Assembly (NCBI RefSeq): GCF_003333325.1
Contig: NZ_QOLC01000112.1
Span: 1-11,191 of the forward strand
Source of the DNA: Candidatus Ulvibacter alkanivorans
GTDB taxonomy: Bacteria; Bacteroidota; Bacteroidia; Flavobacteriales; Flavobacteriaceae
DNA length: 11,191 bases
Direction of reading: 5' to 3'
This document shows, piece after piece, positions 5,655 through 11,191 of the stretch. Below the pieces are notes generated by a model. The model was not told where the DNA came from, did no database searches, and worked only from the letters and a program-made list of their open reading frames with translations. Position 1 is the first letter of the stretch, and each line of letters starts with the position of its first letter. A program made the position numbers and the translations under genes.

Positions 5655-5780
5655 CTAAAAAAACCCATCCCGGGTACAACTTACTTCTCTTTTATAATTC
5701 AAAGTTATTTATTAGTACAATTGAAGCTCAAAGAATGGGCGTGGCAAGATCTAGACATCTATCTTACCCCTGCTAATCAC

Positions 5781-8700
5781 TTATTGGGTCCAGACAAACA
5801 ACTGAACTGCGTCGTTATTATTAGCTGCAAGAATCGCAGGTCTGTCACTTCCCGATAGCATTAGCAAACTCAAATCTTGTACATCCTTAGGCATAAAGAG
5901 TCCACTTTGTGCTATCTTGTCGATAGGCGTGAATCTTCCATCGCCATTTCCTTGCAGAAAAAGTCCTTTACCTGCATCGTAGGAAGGTGTTTCAACTTCG
6001 GTATTGTACATATTCCCGGCAATTACTATATCCAAGTTACCGTCTTTATTAAAGTCCCAAACAACGATATCTTGAATTGGAGCAAGTTGTGCTTCCGAAG
6101 GCAACCTATGCGATTTAAAAGTCCCATCCCCTAAGTTTTCGAGATAAACACTCGCAAATGTAGTGGCTTGGTAATGAAGTGCGGCAGCTAAATTCTCGGC
6201 TCCATAGATATCTTCTAAGGTTGAGGTAGCAAATTCCGAATACATTGGAAACTTCTCACTAATAAATGGCATTTGCTCTGTAGAGCACTCTTTTCCACGT
6301 ACCGGAGCTAAGTTGCCCTTATAGGTTTTACTCAGCACTATATCAAGGGTACCATTATCGTCGAAGTCGTGTGAAAAAACATGTAACGGCTTGTCTTTAT
6401 TAGGGTGAAATTTGTTGTTCAATCCTAAGTTACCCGCAATTAGGTCCATGTCTCCATCATTGTCAAAATCTCCTTGCTCTACACTGTACCACCAGCCGGT
6501 ATCTTCAGCCAAACCGTAAGACTCTGTACTGTTTATAAACTGATTTCCTGTGTACGAATACACCATAACCGGTGTCCACTCGCCAACGAGGATCAATTCT
6601 TGTTTCCCGTCGCCATCTAAATCACTCCAACAGGAAGCCGTTATCATTCCGGCTTTTTGCAGTTCTTTTCCGAAGGTGGCAGTAACATCTTTAAAGATCC
6701 CGTTCTGATTCTCTAGCAAATAAGAATCCGGTGGCAATGGATATTTGCCGGGTGTTGTGCGCCCACCCACAAAGAGATCAAGATCACCATCACCATCCCA
6801 ATCATTGGCAGCAATTGAAGCTGTACTCGAAGTGATTCGTGGCAATGCTCGATTTGATCGTGCAAAGCTACCGTCTCCGGCATTAAGGTACAATCGGTCC
6901 TGCAACATTCGGGCCTCCATCACATCACCGCCTCCTCCACTGGCTACATATAGGTCCATATCTCCATCGCCATCCGCATCAAAGAACAGTGCGCCTAGAT
7001 CTTCAAAGGCCGCGTCTTGTTGAAAAACATTCGTATCGATTGGGACGAGCCCTCTTGTGCCAATTTGCGTATACAATGCTCCCGGTTGGCCTTTAGCGCC
7101 TCCGACAAAGAAATCCTGAATCCCGTCACCATTTATATCTGCCACCGCTAACGCAGGTCCTAATGTAGATTGCTTATGAGGCAATAAAATTTCTGTCGCA
7201 AAGTCATTATATTCATTTTCGCGATGGGTAAACGTAAGTTCTGATGCTTGGCTCGTAATATCATAAAAAAGCCCCTTATTAGGCTTATTGCTAACAAGAG
7301 CACTCGAACTATTAAATCTATCTATTGTGTGTTTTCTATTAATCTGCGGATCGTCTATGGAGGTTATTTTTCCATCAGGCCATGTGATCTCAACTTTGTC
7401 AATTTTGTCTGAATTTCCTATTCCGAAGTGAGCCAATGGCTGCATACCTGAAAGATATCCTCTAACGAAAGAATATTCGACCAATTGTTCCTGTCCACCC
7501 GCAACTAATTTAATTCTTGAATTAAGTGCTTTATTGAAGTTAGCACCAGCTGTTAGTTCAAATTGCACGAAATTGGTAATTCCTTTTTCGGAAGTATTAT
7601 TACGATACACAAAGGCAGTACGTTCTAAGTTATTCACAACAAGGTCCAGATCCCCATCATTATCTAGGTCGCCATACGCAGCGCCATTTGAGAAAGAGGG
7701 ATCTTCGAAGCCCCATTCTTTCGATTTATCTTCAAAATTCAAGCTCCCATTGTTCTTATACACATAATTGGTAATTGGTATCGATTTCGCTTTTTGGAGT
7801 TCCTCATAATAGATCTCGGGACTTCTTCCTTCTTTCTCCATTCGAGCATCTACAGCCCTGCCCCAATCTCTATCCTTAGTATCTCGCTTAAATCCATTAG
7901 TAACCACAAGGTCCTTGTGCATATCGTTATCCAGATCGGCAAATAAAGCCGCCCAACTCCAGTCGGTTTGAGCCACACCCGACATATGTGCTATTTCACT
8001 AAAATTACCGGCGCCTCGATTTAGATTTAAGGTGTTGAACATAAACTGCGGAAGAAAATTTCGATCCTCAACTAAATAGTCGAAACGCTTTACATCCATG
8101 GACTCCATTAATGTTTTACTACGGTAATGATCTGACGGTGTCATATCTACTACCGCTAGATCGATGAGTCCGTCGTTGTTAAAATCGGCTGCATCACAAC
8201 CCATGGAATAGAAGGAGGTATGAGAGAACTTAGATTTAATACTTTCAGTAAAAGTGCCATTACCCGAGTTGAAAAAGAGGTAATCGGGCACAAAATAATC
8301 GTTGGCAACATAGATATCTAAAAAGCCATTTTCATCAAAATCACTTATGGCTACACCCAGTCCGAAACCGGGTCTAAAGAGCCCCGCAGCTTCCGTTATA
8401 TCGGTAAATTTTCCTTGTCCGTCGTTGCGATATAAAGTGCTACAAGATCGTTTGTAAACATCTTGTGGTTTATTAATTAATGCATTTTCCCATTCTTGTA
8501 CGCTTCTCCCGTAATTTAAAAGGGAATGATTCATCACAAATAAATCTAGATCACCGTCTTTGTCCATATCAAAGAAAGTGGCTTGAGACGAGTACGAAGC
8601 ATCATCGATTCCATAGGCTTTAGCGCTTTCTGTAAAAGTAAGGTCCCCATTATTAATGAACAGCTGATTCCTAAGTACACTATCATCAAGGTAGGGCCCC

Positions 8701-9125
8701 GAGTTGCACACATAAATATCTAAGAAACCGTCGTCGTTAATATCGATCATAGTAACACCTGTAGCCCAGCGACCCGAATCTATTTGAGCTTGATCGCTAA
8801 TATCTTTAAAAGTAAGATCTCCTTCATTTATATAGAGTTTATTCGCCGTGTCATTTCCGGCGAAGAAAATATCTTGTAAGCCATCATTGTTAAGGTCACC
8901 AATCGCCACCCCGCTGCCATTGTAAAAATAATCGTAGAATCCCAGATGCCTATTGGGTGTTTCTATAGATGTATTCTGAAAGGTGATATTGGTTTTTTCT
9001 GAAGGAAGTAAGGTGTAAAGTGGCGCATCGACATCCATCTTAATCTTTTCCTTTTCTTCGGAGCAAGACGCGAGAAACACGAGCGAAAACAATAAAACTA
9101 ACGGTAAGAACGACTTTGTATACAT
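5781..9125 (-). CDS. FG-GAP/VCBS-repeat lipoprotein with central ASPIC/UnbV domain (CRTAC1-like)
   Basis: A 1114-aa protein with a lipoprotein signal ending in LASC (Cys21), followed by SEEKEK, which resembles the Flavobacteriia surface-export signal; an outer-membrane surface location is inferred. Fourteen calcium-binding loops of the DxDxDG(x)xD type are visible, seven before and seven after a central ASPIC/UnbV domain (about 517-600, with FVRGYLSGMQPLAHFGIG and KIDKVEITWPDG). Those before begin near 77, 128, 186, 262, 314, 397 and 487; those after begin near 663, 717, 776 and then about 835-1050. The pattern suggests two seven-bladed β-propellers. The family is common in Bacteroidota, often beside SusC/SusD glycan-uptake genes and often labelled as hypothetical or RNA-binding. 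No SusC/SusD genes are adjacent here, so the ligand is unknown. The start is supported by the signal peptide. No clear terminator is seen downstream. Confidence 0.92.
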   Translation of the reverse strand: MYTKSFLPLVLLFSLVFLASCSEEKEKIKMDVDAPLYTLLPSEKTNITFQNTSIETPNRHLGFYDYFYNGSGVAIGDLNNDGLQDIFFAGNDTANKLYINEGDLTFKDISDQAQIDSGRWATGVTMIDINDDGFLDIYVCNSGPYLDDSVLRNQLFINNGDLTFTESAKAYGIDDASYSSQATFFDMDKDGDLDLFVMNHSLLNYGRSVQEWENALINKPQDVYKRSCSTLYRNDGQGKFTDITEAAGLFRPGFGLGVAISDFDENGFLDIYVANDYFVPDYLFFNSGNGTFTESIKSKFSHTSFYSMGCDAADFNNDGLIDLAVVDMTPSDHYRSKTLMESMDVKRFDYLVEDRNFLPQFMFNTLNLNRGAGNFSEIAHMSGVAQTDWSWAALFADLDNDMHKDLVVTNGFKRDTKDRDWGRAVDARMEKEGRSPEIYYEELQKAKSIPITNYVYKNNGSLNFEDKSKEWGFEDPSFSNGAAYGDLDNDGDLDLVVNNLERTAFVYRNNTSEKGITNFVQFELTAGANFNKALNSRIKLVAGGQEQLVEYSFVRGYLSGMQPLAHFGIGNSDKIDKVEITWPDGKITSIDDPQINRKHTIDRFNSSSALVSNKPNKGLFYDITSQASELTFTHRENEYNDFATEILLPHKQSTLGPALAVADINGDGIQDFFVGGAKGQPGALYTQIGTRGLVPIDTNVFQQDAAFEDLGALFFDADGDGDMDLYVASGGGGDVMEARMLQDRLYLNAGDGSFARSNRALPRITSSTASIAANDWDGDGDLDLFVGGRTTPGKYPLPPDSYLLENQNGIFKDVTATFGKELQKAGMITASCWSDLDGDGKQELILVGEWTPVMVYSYTGNQFINSTESYGLAEDTGWWYSVEQGDFDNDGDMDLIAGNLGLNNKFHPNKDKPLHVFSHDFDDNGTLDIVLSKTYKGNLAPVRGKECSTEQMPFISEKFPMYSEFATSTLEDIYGAENLAAALHYQATTFASVYLENLGDGTFKSHRLPSEAQLAPIQDIVVWDFNKDGNLDIVIAGNMYNTEVETPSYDAGKGLFLQGNGDGRFTPIDKIAQSGLFMPKDVQDLSLLMLSGSDRPAILAANNNDAVQLFVWTQ

Positions 9126-9260
9126 ACTAACAATTAATAAAGAGGAGTTTAGGATTATAAATATAACTTAATATTCCAATTGTTAGCTCTCGATTTTAAA
9201 ATTGAGATACGATTCGCTAAATTCTGTTTAGAAGATAATTCAAAATAATAAACAAAAACG

Positions 9261-9291
9261 TTGTTCATAATCAGTTTTTTTACCTAATTTG
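9261..9291 (+). promoter_or_regulatory. Candidate promoter of the MerR-type regulator gene
   Basis: TTG at 9261-9263 and TAATTTG at 9285-9291 (one base short of TAnnTTTG) are 21 nt apart and would start transcription near 9297, about 23 nt before ATG 9320. The -7 element forms half of a perfect inverted repeat, AATTTG-ACAA-CAAATT (9286-9301), which could be an autoregulatory operator. Confidence 0.45.
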
Positions 9292-9295
9292 ACAA

Positions 9296-9328
9296 CAAAT
9301 TTAAAGCAGGCGTCACGCCATGGTCAAA
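9296..9328 (-). promoter_or_regulatory. Candidate divergent promoter for the FG-GAP lipoprotein gene
   Basis: Read on the minus strand, TTTG (9328 down to 9325) and TAAATTTG (9303 down to 9296) are 21 nt apart and match the Bacteroidota consensus. Transcription would start near 9290 and leave a leader of about 165 nt before the start at 9125. It overlaps the MerR gene's start codon and promoter, so the two genes might be regulated together. The rest of 9126-9260 is AT-rich and shows nothing else that I can name. Confidence 0.4.
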
Positions 9329-10228
9329 ACACAATTCAGTATTAAAGACCTTGAACATCTTTCAGGAATCAAGGCACATACTATTCGTATTTGGGAAAAG
9401 CGCTATAATTTATTAGACCCCGATCGCACTGAAACAAACATTAGAACATACGGTGTAGCAAGCCTTCAGAAGCTATTAAACATCACATTCCTATATAACG
9501 AAGGGTATAAGATCTCGAAAATTGCCAAATTACCGCAAGACGAGATTAGAGATTTGATACAGTCTTCTTCTCTTTCGCAACAAGATAGCTTTGCGCTTAA
9601 ATCGTTTAAAACGGCCATGTTTACGTTCGACTCGAAGTTATTTTCAGATACCTATTCCAAATTACGGGAGCAGCGTTCGTTTCATGAGATCTTCTTTGAA
9701 TTATTTATTCCATTGTTAGATGAAATTGGTATGCTGTGGCAAACAGGGACCATCGACCCAACTCATGAAAGTTTTATTTCCGAACGTATCAAGCAACAAA
9801 TCATTATTCATACCGGTGAGGTTCTTCAAAACCACGAAACCACAAGTGACCATACGTTTTGTTTGTTCTTGCCTTATGAGGAAATTCACGAAATTGGTTT
9901 GCTTTATGCCAATTATGAACTTCTGTCGTCCGGTGCCAACACCATTTATTTAGGTGCTAATATTCCAATAGAAAGTCTAAAATATATCGTCAACAATTAT
10001 GACGAGCTTACCTTTCTTACGTATATGACCATACAGCCAAAAAATCATAGCATTGCGTCATACTTTGATGAATTTCAAAAAATTAATTGTCCGAAGAAAC
10101 CATGTGAAATTTGGGTCATGGGTAACAAGATTAGAACCGACACACTTCGACTCACCGATAAAAATGTGATCCCCATCAAGGATATTCGCATGCTTCAAGA
10201 CAAAATAAAATCTTTAAAAAAATCATAA
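9320..10228 (+). CDS. MerR-family regulator with B12-binding-like domain (CarH/LitR type)
   Basis: A 302-aa transcription factor. Residues 5-72 are a MerR winged helix-turn-helix (FSIKDLEHLSGIKAHTIRIWEKRY with the wing at 33-46). Residues about 90-165 look like the helical cap domain of CarH-type photoreceptors and contain W140. Residues 178-298 look like a Rossmann-type cobalamin-binding domain with the ExHxxG motif E188-I-H190-E-I-G193, followed by YLGANIP (210-216). In CarH the dark-state protein binds DNA as an adenosylcobalamin-bound tetramer and light releases it, switching on carotenoid genes. The placement directly before a phytoene desaturase gene supports the same target. Some B12-site positions differ: Q141 follows W140, E150 is followed by Ser, and the late GG motif is MG at 267-268. 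Cobalamin use is therefore uncertain. The start is supported by the MerR N-terminus and the promoter position. Confidence 0.9.
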   Translation: MVKTQFSIKDLEHLSGIKAHTIRIWEKRYNLLDPDRTETNIRTYGVASLQKLLNITFLYNEGYKISKIAKLPQDEIRDLIQSSSLSQQDSFALKSFKTAMFTFDSKLFSDTYSKLREQRSFHEIFFELFIPLLDEIGMLWQTGTIDPTHESFISERIKQQIIIHTGEVLQNHETTSDHTFCLFLPYEEIHEIGLLYANYELLSSGANTIYLGANIPIESLKYIVNNYDELTFLTYMTIQPKNHSIASYFDEFQKINCPKKPCEIWVMGNKIRTDTLRLTDKNVIPIKDIRMLQDKIKSLKKS

Positions 10229-10239
10229 ACTTTTCCGAA

Positions 10240-10280
10240 TTGCAATTTTTTGTTTAAATAAAACATAAATTTGTTAAACA
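10240..10280 (+). promoter_or_regulatory. crtI promoter with inverted repeats (possible MerR operator)
   Basis: TAAATTTG at 10266-10273 matches TAnnTTTG exactly, with TTG at 10240-10242 as -33 (23-nt spacer). The spacer holds TGTTT-N5-AAACA (10251-10265), and the start region holds TGTT-A-AACA (10272-10280). MerR proteins usually bind inverted repeats in the promoter spacer, so these are plausible operator sites for the upstream regulator. The predicted start is within a few bases of ATG 10283, giving an almost leaderless mRNA. Confidence 0.5.
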
Positions 10281-10282
10281 TT

Positions 10283-11191
10283 ATGAGTAAACAGATTGCA
10301 ATAATTGGCTCCGGATTTTCTTCATTAGCAGCTTCCTGCTACCTGGCTAAAGCCGGACATACAGTAACAGTATTTGAGAAAAATGAGACTGTTGGCGGAA
10401 GGGCCCGACAATTAAATAGGGACGGATTTACATTTGATATTGGTCCAACATGGTATTGGATGCCCGATGTTTTTGACCGATTCTTTTCTGATTTCAATAA
10501 AAAGCCGGAAGATTATTACGCTTTAATAAAATTGAATCCTGCCTATAATGTCTATTTCGGAGAAAACGACTTTATAACTATCGAGGACACACTGGAGAAA
10601 ATCTGTGTTGCTTTTGAAAAAGAGGAAAAAGGAAGTTCGGTCAAGCTAAAGGAGTTTATGAAAATGGCGCAAGATAATTACGATATCGCCATCAAAGATC
10701 TGGTATACCGCCCAGGCGTTTCTCCTTTCGAATTGATTACTCCTGTGACCATGCGTAAAATTGGTCAGTTCTTTAGTACGATTAGTAAAGAAGTTCGTAA
10801 AGAATTTAAGAACCCTAGACTTATCTCCATACTGGAGTTTCCTGTTCTTTTTTTAGGTGCGAAACCATCAGACACACCTGCTTTCTATAGCTTTATGAAC
10901 TACGCCGATTTTGGACTAGGCACCTTCCATCCAAAGAATGGTATGTATGAAGTGATAAAAGGCATGAAAGCGCTAGCAGTATCATTAGGCGTCCAGATTA
11001 AAACAAATCAAACCGTAGAAAAGATCATAGTAAATAATGGCAAGGCTTCGGGCGTTGCGGTTAATGGAAATGACATTGCGGCCGATATCGTATTGAGCGG
11101 TGCCGATTACCACCATACGGAAACTTTGTTAGAAAAGCCCTTTAGACAATATTCTGAAGCGTATTGGGAACGAAAAACATTTGCTCCTTCC
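10283..11191 (+). CDS. crtI: Phytoene desaturase family protein (5' part)
   Basis: The frame is open from ATG 10283 to the window edge, giving 303 residues, about 60% of a typical CrtI of about 490. The protein starts SKQIAIIGSGFSSLAAS, a Rossmann FAD-binding motif (G9-x-G11), with E32 at the end of the second strand for the ribose. GGRAR (38-42) and FDIGPTWYWMP (51-61) follow, all standard for the CrtI-type flavin-dependent desaturase/isomerase family that turns phytoene into lycopene at the membrane. The ALAVSLGVQI segment and the nearby Rossmann strands near 245-290 also fit. A related step, such as a carotenoid isomerase or oxygenase of the same family, is possible, but the position next to a CarH-like regulator favours phytoene desaturase. 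Downstream carotenoid genes such as crtB would be expected beyond the window. Confidence 0.9.
   Translation, partial: MSKQIAIIGSGFSSLAASCYLAKAGHTVTVFEKNETVGGRARQLNRDGFTFDIGPTWYWMPDVFDRFFSDFNKKPEDYYALIKLNPAYNVYFGENDFITIEDTLEKICVAFEKEEKGSSVKLKEFMKMAQDNYDIAIKDLVYRPGVSPFELITPVTMRKIGQFFSTISKEVRKEFKNPRLISILEFPVLFLGAKPSDTPAFYSFMNYADFGLGTFHPKNGMYEVIKGMKALAVSLGVQIKTNQTVEKIIVNNGKASGVAVNGNDIAADIVLSGADYHHTETLLEKPFRQYSEAYWERKTFAPS

Larger units (their letters stand above)
5404..5747 (+). repeat. 130-bp tandem repeat, 2.6 copies, headed by the tRNA-Leu 3' end
   Basis: The units are 5404-5533, 5534-5663 and a partial, diverged copy from 5664 to about 5747. Units 1 and 2 differ at only 5 of 130 positions. 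Every unit starts with the 13-nt tRNA-Leu 3' end (CCCATCCCGGGTA) and continues with CAACTTACTTCTC. The third copy diverges after that, resumes at ATTAGTACAATT, keeps AAAGAATGGGCGTGGC, and then stops matching. Units 1 and 2 carry two hairpins: GCCC/GGGC around a 7-nt loop, and a 9-bp stem closed by GTGA. With the short tail to 5780 this fills the gap between tRNA-Leu and the next gene. No protein, T-tract terminator or recombinase is seen in it. Confidence 0.9.

Noticed and set aside
5404..5747. CRISPR-like array
   Set aside because: The repeated unit is 130 bp with no unique spacers, only 2.6 copies and no cas genes; it is a tandem repeat.
5664..5780. Terminator for the FG-GAP lipoprotein gene on the minus strand
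   Set aside because: Only short stems such as CCC-GGGAT-GGG before a T run are found, inside the repeat; too weak to call.
6745..7023. Plus-strand open frame rich in Ser and Pro inside the FG-GAP gene
   Set aside because: Its composition comes from reading the Asp/Gly calcium-loop codons on the opposite strand; no independent evidence of a gene.
1..11191. A new defence or mobile-element system
   Set aside because: All long genes belong to housekeeping, envelope or pigment families, and there is no nuclease, transposase, integrase, toxin-antitoxin or reverse transcriptase gene in the window.

Overview
The window looks like a chromosomal segment of a marine-type member of the Flavobacteriaceae (Bacteroidota). 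The reasons are: several promoter candidates of the Bacteroidota form (TTG/TTTG, about 20 nt, TAnnTTTG); mostly no Shine-Dalgarno sequence; transketolase split into two genes; lipoproteins whose lipobox cysteine is followed by an acidic surface-export-like stretch; a long FG-GAP/ASPIC lipoprotein; and a carotenoid gene behind a MerR-type regulator. No defence system, transposase or integrase gene is visible.

Layout. (1) 1-2615, plus strand: the 3' end of the transketolase N-terminal subunit gene, a secreted von Willebrand factor A (VWA) protein gene, and the transketolase C-terminal subunit gene. They are packed with 0-nt spacing and an ATGA overlap, so the VWA gene sits inside the split transketolase operon. 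A bidirectional terminator follows. (2) 2694-3599, minus strand: a lipoprotein with an FKBP-type prolyl isomerase domain and an acidic calcium-loop tail. (3) 3678-4593, plus strand: an Hsp15-like S4 RNA-binding protein and a PyrR-like phosphoribosyltransferase. The latter overlaps the 3' end of the convergent shikimate kinase gene (4585-5106, minus). (4) 5177-5780: a clear promoter, tRNA-Lys(TTT), a terminator-like hairpin, tRNA-Leu(GAG), then 2.6 copies of a 130-bp tandem repeat. Each copy begins with the last 13 nt of tRNA-Leu and carries conserved hairpins. (5) 5781-9125, minus strand: a 1114-aa FG-GAP/VCBS lipoprotein with a central ASPIC/UnbV domain. (6) 9320-11191, plus strand: a MerR-family regulator with a B12-binding-like C-terminal domain (CarH/LitR type), followed by the start of a CrtI-type phytoene desaturase gene that runs off the window.

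How they work together: transketolase serves the non-oxidative pentose phosphate pathway and supplies erythrose 4-phosphate to the shikimate pathway, in which AroK acts, though the two are not in one operon. The MerR/crtI pair is probably a regulator with its carotenoid target. The other genes look like independent housekeeping or envelope functions.

The least explained part is the tRNA-Leu-linked tandem repeat. Its hairpin keeps a GTGA tetraloop, with a C-G to U-G change in the closing pair between copies, which suggests a structured RNA or a small mobile/attachment-like unit. The VWA gene inside the transketolase operon is the second point worth attention.
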